Shown in pieces: positions 19,505-28,495 of a stretch of DNA of 64,000 nt. The stretch comes from an uncultured Sulfitobacter sp. Its GTDB lineage: Bacteria > Pseudomonadota > Alphaproteobacteria > Rhodobacterales > Rhodobacteraceae. The stretch is from positions 20,705 to 84,704 of the forward strand of contig CALFWM010000029.1 of NCBI GenBank assembly GCA_937928635.1, in the 5' to 3' direction. Made by a program: the position numbers and the translations under genes. The notes under the pieces were generated by a model. The model saw nothing but the letters and a program-made list of their open reading frames with translations. It did not search any database and was not told the DNA's origin. How positions within the stretch are numbered: position 1 is the first letter of the stretch; each line of letters opens with the position of its first letter.

Positions 19505-21031
19505 ATGAAACTGAACCGAAGAAGCCTGTTGAAACTCAGCGCGGCAACGGCTGCAATGTCTACCGTCGCCCTGCCCTCATTCGCGCAGGACATCGACGAG
19601 CTGGTCGTCGCCTATAACGTGAACCTGCCCAGCTGGGACCCGACCGTAGGCCTGTCGGCCGTGAACCCGACAATTCAGGGGTTCTATCAATCGGTCTTTG
19701 ACCTTTACATCCCGCAGAACCCGGACCTGTCGTTTGGTTCCGGGATCATCACCGATTACGGCTGGAACGACGACAACACCGCAATCTGGATGGACGTGCG
19801 CGAGGGGGTCACCTGGCACAACGGCGACCCCCTGAGCGCGGAAGACGTCGCATGGTCCCTGTCCCGCGTGGCCAACCCCGAAACCGGCAGCCCGATCCAG
19901 TTCATCTGGGGCAACCTGCAAAATGTAAAAGCCGACGGCAACCGCGTGACGGCTGATCTGGCTGGGTTTGACCCGACCCTGTTCAAATGGATGTCCTTCC
20001 TGACCGGCTATGTGATGCCCAAAAAATACTACGAAGAAGTGGGCGCAGAAGGGTTTGAGGCCGCGCCCATCGGCACAGGCCCCTACATGGTCGAAAAGTT
20101 TGAGCGCAATGCCTTTGTTCGCCTGAAAGCGAACGAAAACTATTGGGGCGGCGCGCCGGAATTCAAGACGGTGACCATCAAATTTGTGGCCGATGCCGCC
20201 AGCCGTGTGGCCGAGGTGGAATCGGGCAATTCACATGTCACGTTGGAAATGCCCTACGAAGAATATGACCGGTTGAAAGGCAAGGACGGCCTGGCGGGTG
20301 TCGATACGCCTGTGTCTGACATTGGCATGATTTTCCTTAATGATATTGAGGTGATGACAGACCCCAACGTGCGCATGGCCGCCGCCCATGCCATCGACAA
20401 ACAGACCATCATTGACCGCCTGCTGTCCGGCTATGGCGTGGCGATTGATACGCTGCAAACACCGGACTACCCGGCCTATGACGCCTCGATCAAGGTGCCC
20501 TATGACCCGGACAAGGCAAAGGAATTGCTGGCGGCCTCTGGCTACGGCACCGACAATCCGGTGAAGTTCAAAATCCAATGCACCAAAGGTTACAAGCCCA
20601 AGGATTTTGAGATGATTCAGGCGATTGTCGGCCTGTGGCGCCGTGTGGGGATTGAGGCAGAGATCGAGGTTTATGAGATCGCCAAACACTTTGAGTTGCG
20701 CGCGGCCGATCAACTGGCCCCGGCGGCATTTTACAACTGGGGCAACTCGGTGGGGGATCCGACAACCTCCACCGGTTTTGCGATGTTTGGCCCCTCGCCG
20801 CACTCCGTCTGGGATGGTGAGGATACGCTCAACGCCATTCTGCCCCTGTGGGGAGAGGCCGATGAGGCCAAACGCATTGAGGGTTGGAAAGCCGTTGACC
20901 GCCGCATCGCGGAAAACGCTGAGGTGATCCCGCTGCTGCAATACGTGCAACCAATCCTGCATGACGCACGGGTCAAGGTCACGCCGCACCGTTCCGGCGC
21001 ACTCCTGCCGCACCTGATGACACGGGCCTAG
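19505..21031 (+). CDS. ABC transporter substrate-binding protein, peptide/solute family 5
   Basis: A 508-residue periplasmic binding protein. The N-terminus NRRSLLKLSAATAAM is a twin-arginine (Tat) type signal, ending near SFAQD. The mature protein has the family-5 features WMDVREGVTWHNGDPLSAED and APIGTGPYMVEKFE, typical of DppA/OppA relatives. AGGGAG-type purines at 19491-19498 form the ribosome binding site. Tat export implies that it folds, or binds a cofactor, before secretion. It heads a five-gene transporter operon. The ligand is unknown; peptides or small conjugated organics are usual for this family. Confidence 0.93.
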   Translation: MKLNRRSLLKLSAATAAMSTVALPSFAQDIDELVVAYNVNLPSWDPTVGLSAVNPTIQGFYQSVFDLYIPQNPDLSFGSGIITDYGWNDDNTAIWMDVREGVTWHNGDPLSAEDVAWSLSRVANPETGSPIQFIWGNLQNVKADGNRVTADLAGFDPTLFKWMSFLTGYVMPKKYYEEVGAEGFEAAPIGTGPYMVEKFERNAFVRLKANENYWGGAPEFKTVTIKFVADAASRVAEVESGNSHVTLEMPYEEYDRLKGKDGLAGVDTPVSDIGMIFLNDIEVMTDPNVRMAAAHAIDKQTIIDRLLSGYGVAIDTLQTPDYPAYDASIKVPYDPDKAKELLAASGYGTDNPVKFKIQCTKGYKPKDFEMIQAIVGLWRRVGIEAEIEVYEIAKHFELRAADQLAPAAFYNWGNSVGDPTTSTGFAMFGPSPHSVWDGEDTLNAILPLWGEADEAKRIEGWKAVDRRIAENAEVIPLLQYVQPILHDARVKVTPHRSGALLPHLMTRA

Positions 21032-21048
21032 GTTTATCACATCACCAA

Positions 21049-21075
21049 ACGGGGCTGGCCGCATGCTGGCCCCGT
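21049..21075 (+). terminator. Intercistronic hairpin after the binding-protein gene
   Basis: ACGGGGC (21049-21055) pairs with GCCCCGT (21069-21075), and CTTTT follows. It lies 18 bases after the binding-protein stop and before the permease start. Such hairpins often attenuate or stabilise transcripts so that more binding protein than permease is made. Confidence 0.5.
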
Positions 21076-21094
21076 CTTTTCTGACGGACCCTGA

Positions 21095-22105
21095 ATGACC
21101 CTGCTGCGCGCCATCCTGTTGCGACTGTTGACCACGGCCATCACCCTGTTTGGGGTGGCCGTCATCGTGTTTGTGGTGATCCGCGTGGTGCCGGGCAACC
21201 CCATCGCCATGATGCTACCGCCCGGCGCAACAGAGGCGGATATCCTGAGGTTAGAGACACAATACGGTTTTGACAAAACCATCCCGCAACAATTCATGAT
21301 CTGGCTGGGCGGCGTGATGCAGGGTGACTTTGGCACCTCCATTTCCACCCGCCAACCGGTGTCTGGTCTAGTGCTGTCTCGCCTGCCCGCCACGCTGGAA
21401 CTGTCTATTGTCGCGCTTATCATCGCGGTGACCCTTGGGGGCACCATGGCGCTGCTGGGCACCCGTTTTCGCGACAGCAAAACCGAGGGCGCCATTGACG
21501 TGACCGCCGGTATGGCCCTGTCGATCCCGGATTTTCTGTGGGGGTTGGTCTTAATCTTACTTTTTGGGGTGCTTTGGCCGGTGTTTCATATCTCTGGCCG
21601 GATATCCCCGTCGTTAGACATTGATTTTACAACCAATTTCTATCTGTTTGAGGCTCTATTACGGCTCAGGTTCGATGTGATTGCTGATCTGATCGGCCAT
21701 ATGGTCATGCCGGCCCTCGCACTGGCCATTCCCCTTGCCGCCATCATTGCCCAACTGCTGAAACAGAGCCTGAAAGAGACGATGCATCTTGATTACGTCA
21801 CCCTTGCCCGCACCAAGGGCTACGGTGAGGCCAAAGTCATCACGCGCGAGGCGCTGCCAAATGCCCTGTTACCGACCCTAACACTGGTCGGTGTGCAGTT
21901 TACCTTTCTCATCGGCGGGACAGTGATCATCGAACGGCTGTTCAGCTATGAGGGTCTGGGCAACATGGCAATTGATGCGGTGATCAACCGCGATCTGCCC
22001 CTGATTCAGGGCATTGTGATCCTTTTTGCGCTGATCTTTACCTTGGTTAATCTCGCCGTTGACATGCTCTACGTCGTGCTGAACCCGCGGCTGCGCCATG
22101 CGTGA
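21095..22105 (+). CDS. ABC transporter permease (DppB-like)
   Basis: A 336-residue inner-membrane protein with six likely helices. The start RAILLRLLTTAITLFGVAVI is the conserved first helix of DppB/OppB permeases, and VVPGNPIAMMLPPGA follows. The EAA loop is seen in YVTLARTKGYGEAKVITREA, which contacts the ATPases. It ends eight bases inside the next permease gene, so the two are translationally coupled. Confidence 0.93.
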   Translation: MTLLRAILLRLLTTAITLFGVAVIVFVVIRVVPGNPIAMMLPPGATEADILRLETQYGFDKTIPQQFMIWLGGVMQGDFGTSISTRQPVSGLVLSRLPATLELSIVALIIAVTLGGTMALLGTRFRDSKTEGAIDVTAGMALSIPDFLWGLVLILLFGVLWPVFHISGRISPSLDIDFTTNFYLFEALLRLRFDVIADLIGHMVMPALALAIPLAAIIAQLLKQSLKETMHLDYVTLARTKGYGEAKVITREALPNALLPTLTLVGVQFTFLIGGTVIIERLFSYEGLGNMAIDAVINRDLPLIQGIVILFALIFTLVNLAVDMLYVVLNPRLRHA

Positions 22106-22949
22106 CGCCCGCGCAGATGTCCGCCGCCCCGTTGGGCTGCGTCTGTGGCTGTCTGGCGGATGGCTCAGCCTATTGACACTCGCGGCCATCTTTGCCCCGC
22201 TCATCGCCCCACAGGATCCGCTGGCCCAAGATCTGTTCCTGGGCCGCCTGCCCCCTTTCTGGGAAAGCGGCACAGAGCCCGGGTTTTACCTTGGCACAGA
22301 TTCCCTTGGGCGCGATGTGCTTTCGCGTATACTCTACGGCGCTCGATTGGCTTTGATCGTGGCGCTGGTGGCGGGCACCCTGACCTGCCTGATCGGGGCC
22401 ACATTGGGCCTGATCGCCGGGTATTATCGCGGCTGGCCGGATCGTATCATCAGCCGTTTTGTGGACATCTGGATGGCCTTCCCGCCCGTCCTGTTCTCAA
22501 TCCTGCTTATCGCCGTGTTAGGGCCGGGTCTAGTCTCTATCATCATCGCCATTGTCATCATCGACTGGACGCGATTTGCCCGCGTGATCCGCGCCGAGGC
22601 CATATCACAGGGGGCAATGGATTACGTTGCCTCCGCACAGGTGGCTGGGCGCACAAAATTCGGCACTATGCTGGCGGAAATCCTGCCAAACGTCTTGCCA
22701 ACCATTGTGGCGCTGCTGACCCTCGAAATGGGCATCGCCGTGATTATCGAGGCGATCTTAAGTTTCGTGAATCTTTCCATCTCAACGGACAGTCCAACCT
22801 GGGGCGGCATGATCTCTGAGGGCCGTATCTCAGTGCATCAAGCCTGGTGGGTTTTGGTCTTTCCACTGATCACATTGTTCCTGACCGTCCTCAGCTTCAG
22901 TCAATTGGGCGAAGGGTTGAAAGATCGCTTTGATCCGGTGCTGCGATGA
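22098..22949 (+). CDS. ABC transporter permease (DppC-like)
   Basis: A 283-residue inner-membrane permease, the partner of the DppB-like subunit. The periplasmic entry segment has FYLGTDSLGRDVLSRILYGA, diagnostic of DppC/OppC. The cytoplasmic EAA loop is DYVASAQVAGRTKFGTMLAE. It starts eight bases before the end of the first permease and overlaps the next ATPase gene by four bases (ATGA). Confidence 0.93.
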   Translation: MRDARADVRRPVGLRLWLSGGWLSLLTLAAIFAPLIAPQDPLAQDLFLGRLPPFWESGTEPGFYLGTDSLGRDVLSRILYGARLALIVALVAGTLTCLIGATLGLIAGYYRGWPDRIISRFVDIWMAFPPVLFSILLIAVLGPGLVSIIIAIVIIDWTRFARVIRAEAISQGAMDYVASAQVAGRTKFGTMLAEILPNVLPTIVALLTLEMGIAVIIEAILSFVNLSISTDSPTWGGMISEGRISVHQAWWVLVFPLITLFLTVLSFSQLGEGLKDRFDPVLR

Positions 22950-23815
22950 GCGCCTATCTGTCGATCCGCAACCTGAGTGTTGCGCTGAAAGGGGGCGGGC
23001 CGATCTTGCGGCGCGTGTCGCTGGATGTGCATCCGGGGCAGGTGCATGGGCTGGTGGGCGAATCCGGGGCTGGGAAATCCATGATCGGCAAGGCGGTGCT
23101 GGGCACCCTGCCCCGCGCATTGCAAGTGACCGGCGGGGAAATCTGGCTGGACGGCGTGAACCTTGAGACACTTCCCCCGTCTGAGCGGCGCAGGCGCATT
23201 GGCGCAACCGCGGCTTTGATCCCGCAAGACCCGTTAACAGCGCTGAACCCGTCAAAACGGATCGGCCCACAGATCACCCGCCGTCTGGTCGATATCCTCG
23301 GCTGGTCCCGCGCAGACGCCCAAAATCGCGCGCTGGAGCTGCTGGCGGAGGTTCACATCCCCGAACCTGCGCGCGTGATGCGCAACTACCCGCACGAGTT
23401 GTCCGGTGGGATGCGACAACGTATCCTGATCGCTGCCGCCTTTGCGGCAGAACCGCAGTTGATCATCGCGGATGAGCCCACAACGGCGCTTGACGTCACC
23501 GTGCAAAAACAAATCCTGCGTCTGATCGCTCAGATGCAGGCCCGGCATGGCACGGCGCTGATGTTTGTGACCCATGATCTGGGCGTGGTCTCCAAGGTCT
23601 GCGATTCCCTAAGCGTGCTCTACGCCGGCTTGGTGGTGGAAAACGCGCGCATGCGGCGCTTTTTCACCCGTCCAATTCACCCCTATTCCGCCGCCTTGTT
23701 GGCCGCGACGCCCACCTACACCGACCCATTTGGCAGCCTCAAACCGGTGCCGCAGAACGTGATTACAGCCGTTGAAACCGAGGTGTCACAGCACGACAGG
23801 CGGACGGGGGCATGA
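22946..23815 (+). CDS. ABC transporter ATP-binding protein (DppD-like)
   Basis: A 289-residue ATPase subunit. [14 protein letters not shown] is the Walker A motif, [16 protein letters not shown] the ABC signature, and [12 protein letters not shown]alker B with the D-loop; [12 protein letters not shown] contains the switch His. The C-terminal extension ends [14 protein letters not shown], as in oligopeptide ATPases. At 289 residues it is somewhat shorter than usual DppD (about 320). ATGA overlaps join it to the permease before and the ATPase after. Confidence 0.94.
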   Translation: MSAYLSIRNLSVALKGGGPILRRVSLDVHPGQVHGLVGESGAGKSMIGKAVLGTLPRALQVTGGEIWLDGVNLETLPPSERRRRIGATAALIPQDPLTALNPSKRIGPQITRRLVDILGWSRADAQNRALELLAEVHIPEPARVMRNYPHELSGGMRQRILIAAAFAAEPQLIIADEPTTALDVTVQKQILRLIAQMQARHGTALMFVTHDLGVVSKVCDSLSVLYAGLVVENARMRRFFTRPIHPYSAALLAATPTYTDPFGSLKPVPQNVITAVETEVSQHDRRTGA

Positions 23816-24603
23816 TGTATCAGATCAGGGATCTGCACCTGTCATTGCCGGACATGACCCGCAAGCCAATCCTGGGGCATGCACCGCAGATGAACATCTT
23901 GAAGGGCCTTAGTTTTGACATTCCCAAGGGGGCCGTGCTTGGCATTGTGGGCGGGTCGGGGTCTGGAAAATCGACGCTTGGGCGCGCTATGGTGCGGCTG
24001 CTGGAGCCCACTGCCGGGCAAATCATGTTTGATGGGAAAGACATCAGCCATGCATCGGAAGATGAATTGCGCCCACTGCGCAAACGGTTCCAGATGATTT
24101 TTCAGGATCCAATGTCGTCGCTGAACCCACGCAGAAGGGTAGGGGGCATTATCGCCGGGCCGCTGCGGCTACATGGCGTGGACGTTTCCGGCAAGGTCGA
24201 TGAGGCCTTGGAGATGGTCGGCCTGCCCCGGCATTTTGCCACCCGTTATCCGCATGAATTGTCCGGTGGTCAGCGTCAGCGCGTTGGCATTGCCCGCGCC
24301 ATTGCCTTGAGGCCGGATTTTATTCTGGCGGATGAGATTGTGTCGGGTCTTGATGTATCCTCCCAGGCACAGGTTCTGAACCTGTTGGAGGAATTGGTGC
24401 GGGACCTTGGCCTGACGCTTGCATTTATCAGCCATGATCTGTCGGTCATTCGACGGCTGTGCAGCCGGGTCATTGTTCTGCGCAATGGTGAAATTGTTGA
24501 GGCTACGGAGACGGTCAAGTTGTTCGACACGCCCCAGGCCGATTATACGAAAGAGTTGTTGCAGGCCATTCCACTGCCTGATCCGGGTCAGACTTGGACG
24601 TGA
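23812..24603 (+). CDS. ABC transporter ATP-binding protein (DppF-like)
   Basis: The second ATPase of the heterodimer, 263 residues. GGSGSGKSTLGRAM is Walker A, LSGGQRQRVGIARAIA the signature, and ILADEIVSGLD Walker B, where the usual Pro after Glu is replaced by Ile. SHDLSVIRRLC holds the switch His. It is the last gene of the transporter operon. Its TGA stop codon (24601-24603) overlaps the first parS-like palindrome, so the transporter abuts the partition locus without spacer DNA. Confidence 0.94.
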   Translation: MMYQIRDLHLSLPDMTRKPILGHAPQMNILKGLSFDIPKGAVLGIVGGSGSGKSTLGRAMVRLLEPTAGQIMFDGKDISHASEDELRPLRKRFQMIFQDPMSSLNPRRRVGGIIAGPLRLHGVDVSGKVDEALEMVGLPRHFATRYPHELSGGQRQRVGIARAIALRPDFILADEIVSGLDVSSQAQVLNLLEELVRDLGLTLAFISHDLSVIRRLCSRVIVLRNGEIVEATETVKLFDTPQADYTKELLQAIPLPDPGQTWT

Positions 24604-24621
24604 ATTGCCCATGGGCAATTC
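24602..24621. repeat. parS-like palindrome, copy 1
   Basis: A perfect 20-base palindrome, GAATTGCCCATGGGCAATTC, overlapping the dppF-like stop codon. An almost identical one lies at 24676, at the 3' end of parB. A perfect symmetric pair beside parAB is the expected form of a ParB-binding centromere. Confidence 0.75.
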
Positions 24622-24675
24622 TCTGTAAGGCGTTTGAATACAATGACTTGCGATATCGGCTGCCCTGCGGAGTCA

Positions 24676-24695
24676 AAATTGCCCATGGGCAATTT
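24676..24695. repeat. parS-like palindrome, copy 2
   Basis: A perfect 20-base palindrome, AAATTGCCCATGGGCAATTT, whose last two bases enter the TAA stop codon of parB. It shares the 18-base core AATTGCCCATGGGCAATT with copy 1, 74 bases away. The intervening bases hold no gene. Confidence 0.75.
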
Positions 24696-25683
24696 ATTCC
24701 TTTTGGGCCTTCAGGTAGTTCTCAAACGCGCCCCGCAGTGAACTGGCTGACAGATCGGCATCAAAGGTCAGCTGCACCTCATTCCCGCGTTTTTTCACGG
24801 TGATGCCACGCTCCCCCCTTGAGCGGCTATAGGTCGTGCCGGTTTGCACCTTTGCGGGCTTCGCCTTGGGCCGTGCCGCAGCGGTCAGCCGCCGAAACAC
24901 CTCTGCCGCCTCCACATAGCCCCCTTGCCCGGCGGCAGCGCGCCCCTGGCCCTTGGCCAGATATGCCGCCTCCTCCAGCACGGCGGTGGCCTGCTCCGGC
25001 TGCGCCAACAACGGCTTGAGCGCACGCGCGTGCCGCTCCTTTATGTCCCGGCGCGAAGCATAGGCATCAAGGATCTGATCCGGCATCTTGGCAAGCACCA
25101 GATAGCGTGACAACCACGGCGGACTGACCTCCAGGCGTTCGGCCATATCCTTTTGCCTGCCACCATAATAGAGCTTGATCGCCTGGGCATAATCCACCGC
25201 GCGCTCATAGTCAGAGATGTCTTCACGGTCGCGGTTTTCGATGTCGGCAAGGCGAAAGGCCTCTTCGTCCGTCAGATCGCGCACTTCGATCAGGTAACGA
25301 AACTGCGGATAATTATGCGCGCGCAACCAGCTCACGGCATAATGCCGTCGCGCGCCACAGATGACCTCAAAATCATGCTCTTCTTCATCGACACGGCGTA
25401 CAATCGCGGGGAATTCCTGTTGGCCCTGGGCCTTGAGACCATCAATCAAATCTCGACAGTTTTCTTCACTAAGCAGTGCGTAGTCCCGGTTGTGCCGTGC
25501 CCACATGCGGCACCGGGCAGGGTCTACCAGATGCAATGTTTTTTCCTGCACCTCGCCCGACATCCGTTCCCCGATCGTGGTGGAGCGTTTCAAAAACCGG
25601 GCACCTGTGCGCTCCGCCTGGGGAGCAGGGGCATCCAGCCCGCTCAGCACATCATCAAAAATCGCGTCGTGTTTCTTGCTCAT
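24694..25683 (-). CDS. parB: ParB-family partition protein
   Basis: I use the ATG at 25683, which overlaps the TGA of parA as ATGA, giving 329 residues starting MSKKHDAIFDDVL. The ParB N-terminal CTPase region has ICGARRHYAVSWLRAH, a variant of the GxRRxxA motif, followed by IENRDREDISDYERA. A helix-turn-helix follows in KDMAERLEVSPPWLSRYLVL. The C-terminal part is a dimerisation region. It should load at the palindromes at its own 3' end and, with ParA, segregate the replicon. Confidence 0.93.
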   Translation of the reverse strand: MSKKHDAIFDDVLSGLDAPAPQAERTGARFLKRSTTIGERMSGEVQEKTLHLVDPARCRMWARHNRDYALLSEENCRDLIDGLKAQGQQEFPAIVRRVDEEEHDFEVICGARRHYAVSWLRAHNYPQFRYLIEVRDLTDEEAFRLADIENRDREDISDYERAVDYAQAIKLYYGGRQKDMAERLEVSPPWLSRYLVLAKMPDQILDAYASRRDIKERHARALKPLLAQPEQATAVLEEAAYLAKGQGRAAAGQGGYVEAAEVFRRLTAAARPKAKPAKVQTGTTYSRSRGERGITVKKRGNEVQLTFDADLSASSLRGAFENYLKAQKE

Positions 25684-26882
25684 AACAATCCTTCCTTGCG
25701 CAATGCGCCGTGGTGGCTGGGCCATGTCTTGCGGATCAGCAATTCGATCTCACCATTCACGGCGTCCAGATAGGCGCGGCAGCGCTTGTGCGTCTCCGTG
25801 CGCGTGCCCGGCCCCGTCAGTTCATAGACCGTCGACAGGTTTGCCGCGGCATTGTCGATTTCAGCAGAATCTTTCAACACGGCTGTCATCATATCCATCG
25901 GAAACACCGCCTCCATCATGCGCTTGATCGCCTGATGCGCCGATTTTCCGTCATTCATCTTGGTGGCCAAGATTTTAACAAAAGCATAATCGCGCGTTCC
26001 CCCCGCGCGGGCGAGCTCTTCCAGCGTGGCCCCCATCATCTTGAGAAAATGCGCAGTAGACCCGAAATCAATGTTGTTGGGGGGGGCAGGAATGACCAGA
26101 GCATTGGCCGCGCGGAGCACTGAAAGAGATAGCATGCCAAGCGCCGGGGGCGGGTCCAGCAGGATCACGTCAAAGCTGTCTTTGATGCTGTCGATACCGC
26201 TGCGAAGACGGTCCAGCACAAAGGTCGAATCCCGCGCCATTCGGGCGGCAAATTCGTATTCCGCATCATAAAGCCCAAGGTTTGCCGGGATCAGCGCAAT
26301 GCCCGGCCAATAGGTCGCGCGCAACGCATAGTGCAGCGACGCAGGCCCGCCATGGCGGAAAAACGGGTACAGCGTGTCGTCATCCTCATCCACGTCCACA
26401 TCCGGGTTCAGACCAAACATTGACGTCGTAGAGGCCTGGCTGTCGCAATCAATCACGCAGACGCGGTAACCTTTCAGCGCCAGATGCTGTGCCAGATGAC
26501 AAACCATGGTCGATTTTCCGACGCCCCCTTTGAAATTCTGGATGGCAAGAACCATTGCCGGATCGCTCTCATTGCGATGGGGCAGGGTGCCAAAAACCTC
26601 GCGCATGGTGTTGACCTGCCCAAGGGAATACCCGGTTCGGCGGTTGGTTTCGGGGTCTTTTTCTGGCGCTGGAAGCCGGCCATCGCCCTCCGCATCGCGG
26701 ATCAACTTGTCACTGCGCCCAACCATCTCAGCGGCCTTTCGCACGTTGAACCGCAGATCAAGGGTTTTGGAAACACCCGGCGCGTAGACCCGCTCGCGCA
26801 GTCTTTCGATGACGGTTGAGGCACGATCAGAAAGGTTGGCAAGTTCTGTTAATGTCACGGGGGGAAGGACGGGCTGCTGCAT
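25680..26882 (-). CDS. parA: ParA-family partition ATPase with N-terminal DNA-binding domain
   Basis: A 400-residue type Ia ParA. The deviant Walker A, FKGGVGKSTMVCHLA, lies near residues 117-131, and CVIDCDSQAS follows as the A' region. ILLDPPPALGM is the Walker B region. The first 110 residues include a MerR-like helix-turn-helix (RKAAEMVGRSDKLIRDAEGD), which in plasmid ParA proteins autoregulates the par operon. It is transcribed away from the iterons and rep gene. It is a plasmid rather than chromosomal type because of length, N-terminal domain and linkage to rep. Confidence 0.95.
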   Translation of the reverse strand: MQQPVLPPVTLTELANLSDRASTVIERLRERVYAPGVSKTLDLRFNVRKAAEMVGRSDKLIRDAEGDGRLPAPEKDPETNRRTGYSLGQVNTMREVFGTLPHRNESDPAMVLAIQNFKGGVGKSTMVCHLAQHLALKGYRVCVIDCDSQASTTSMFGLNPDVDVDEDDDTLYPFFRHGGPASLHYALRATYWPGIALIPANLGLYDAEYEFAARMARDSTFVLDRLRSGIDSIKDSFDVILLDPPPALGMLSLSVLRAANALVIPAPPNNIDFGSTAHFLKMMGATLEELARAGGTRDYAFVKILATKMNDGKSAHQAIKRMMEAVFPMDMMTAVLKDSAEIDNAAANLSTVYELTGPGTRTETHKRCRAYLDAVNGEIELLIRKTWPSHHGALRKEGLL

Positions 26883-27216
26883 TGAATTGCCTCATGTTAT
26901 TCTTTGTGCGAATCATGAAGCATGCAGAGACCGCACTCAAGTGTGAAATTTGATGGTAAATGCTGAAAAAGTTGGAAATCTCAGCGCTGGGTGGACTTGG
27001 CTGGAAAGATGAGGCGGCTTGGGTGGATTTGCGGCGATTTTTGCAAAGTAGCACCCGATTTGTAAGGTTTGGATACTCACAGGTCGGCGGAAGCCGAATG
27101 AGAATTGCCAAACAGAAATCACAAATCAGAAAACACCTCTTTTTGTTCGGGATTCTTAGTGTTCAGTGTTCAACTTGCATAACACACTTGGTTTCATAGC
27201 AAAAATGGCTCTAACG

Positions 27217-27426
27217 CTTACCTATTGGGGTGGTTTTGCTTACCTTTCGGGAGTGTAATTCTTACGCATTGGGGCGTGTTGTCTTACACATGGGGCAGGG
27301 ACTAAGGCTTACTTTTGGGGTGGCTCCTCAACAGGGTGGTCAACGTGGTAAGTTCTGCCTTGAGGACAAGGGGTTGCGAATCGGGGGGCATGAATCACCC
27401 TGATCATAGCCTTACATTTCGGGTGG
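27217..27426 (+). repeat. Six iterons of the plasmid origin
   Basis: Copies of a 16-18 base unit with consensus CTTACnTnTTGGGGTGG start at 27217, 27239, 27261, 27283, 27308 and 27411, all in the same orientation. The first four are exactly 22 bases apart (two helical turns), so bound initiators would lie on one DNA face. The fifth is 25 bases on and the sixth stands 103 bases away. CTTAC is invariant; the GGG half varies. Iterons next to a Rep_3-type gene are the binding sites for the initiator and set copy number. Confidence 0.85.
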
Positions 27427-27452
27427 TAGACCGGGGCAGTGCTCTATGATAC

Positions 27453-27480
27453 CTTACACGAATAAAAGAACAAAAGTAAG
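27453..27480. promoter_or_regulatory. Candidate rep autoregulatory operator
   Basis: CTTAC (27453) and GTAAG (27476) form an inverted repeat of the invariant iteron half, just upstream of the rep start. In iteron plasmids of the pPS10 and pSC101 kind, Rep dimers repress their own gene through such inverted half-iterons. The spacing (18 bases between arms) and location fit; binding is inferred. Confidence 0.4.
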
Positions 27481-27500
27481 TTTTGCACGTAAGGCAGGAC

Positions 27501-28487
27501 ATGAGCAAAGCCTATCGCACGGTTGAGGCGCGCCCTAATGCGCAGACCTTGGTTAAGCCAGGGGAGTTGGTAGATCTGGTTGAGGTCACGCCGCTGACCT
27601 TGGCCGACCGGCGTATTTACAACCAATTGCTGGAAAACGCCTGGGACGCGATTGAAAAACCCGTCACCCATGTGATTTCCAAATCTGACCTGCGCGGATC
27701 CCATAATTCGAATGACCGTGTCGGGGCCTCTGTGGAACGGCTGATGGCCTCCATCGTCAAGGTCTCCGTGATGCGGGATGGGGAACCGGCGATTGAACGG
27801 GTGCAACTGTTGGGTGGCAATGTGGAGACCGCGCGGCGCGATGGGTTGCTGGAATACGAAATCCCGCACCGGCTGCGGCGGATCATCAAAGACAGCACGG
27901 TGTTTGCACGCCTGCAACGCGAGGTCATGTTTGCCCTGTCCTCCAAATATGCGCTGACGCTCTACGAGATGGTGCAGAAACGGGGCAATCTGCGCTGGCG
28001 CTCGGCAGAGAAATTTTCGCTTGAGGACATGCGCGGGGTGTTGGGCGTGCCCAAGGGCAAGCTCACGTCTTGGTCAAACCTCAAACTGCGTGCGATTGAT
28101 CCTGCGGTCGAGGAGGTTTCTGCCCTGTCAGATTTCATCGTGGAGGTGGCTCCGATCAAGACCGGGCGCAAGGTCACCCATGTTGAGCTGCGCTGGTGGC
28201 GCAAGGATGCAGGTGGTGAGGCGGAAGTGGCGCGAGAGCTGCAATTTGCCTCCGTCGGGCGCAAGGAACGCACCCGTGCAAAAGCGCGCCCTGAGTGGTT
28301 GGAGGCCAAGGGTGCCGCCTTGCGGTCCGAAACCTATGAAACCGCCAAGCTGCGTTTTCCGGGCTATGACATTTACCATGTGGAAGGGCAGTGGCGCAGC
28401 TGGGCCGCAGGCAAACCCCCGGCGCGGGATGCAGATCGGGCCTATCTCGCCTTTTTTAAAACCTTTGCCGAAAATAACCCCATTTAG
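27501..28487 (+). CDS. repB: Plasmid replication initiator, Rep_3/RepB type
   Basis: I take the ATG at 27501 after AAGGCAGG, giving 328 residues (MSKAYRTVEARP); a TTG at 27483 is also in frame. The protein has the two winged-helix halves of Rep_3 initiators. The first is around LADRRIYNQLLENAWDAIEK, and ALSSKYALTLYEMVQKRGN then leads into FSLEDMRGVLGVPKGKLTSW. It binds the upstream iterons to open the origin. The gene is divergent from parAB, unlike the co-directional repABC layout. Only eight bases separate its stop from the next gene. Confidence 0.92.
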   Translation: MSKAYRTVEARPNAQTLVKPGELVDLVEVTPLTLADRRIYNQLLENAWDAIEKPVTHVISKSDLRGSHNSNDRVGASVERLMASIVKVSVMRDGEPAIERVQLLGGNVETARRDGLLEYEIPHRLRRIIKDSTVFARLQREVMFALSSKYALTLYEMVQKRGNLRWRSAEKFSLEDMRGVLGVPKGKLTSWSNLKLRAIDPAVEEVSALSDFIVEVAPIKTGRKVTHVELRWWRKDAGGEAEVARELQFASVGRKERTRAKARPEWLEAKGAALRSETYETAKLRFPGYDIYHVEGQWRSWAAGKPPARDADRAYLAFFKTFAENNPI

Positions 28488-28495
28488 AGACTGAT

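Larger units (their letters stand above)
26883..27500. other. Replication origin region between parA and rep
   Basis: A 618-base stretch with no credible gene. The half next to parA (about 26890-27200) is AT-rich, suiting both the parAB promoter and a DNA-unwinding element. The half next to rep carries six iteron-like repeats (27217-27426) and an inverted pair of CTTAC half-sites (27453-27457 and 27476-27480), with another inverted CGTAAGG at 27489. No consensus DnaA box was found by eye. The arrangement is that of an iteron-controlled plasmid origin. Confidence 0.75.

Noticed and set aside
27217..27426. CRISPR-like short repeat array
   Set aside because: Units are 16-18 bases, degenerate, 22 bases apart with only 4-6 bases between them, and sit beside a Rep gene. 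They are iterons; no cas genes are present.
24602..28487. RepABC plasmid module
   Set aside because: The initiator is a Rep_3-type protein transcribed divergently from parAB, iterons are present, and there is no RepC gene or parA-parB-repC order.
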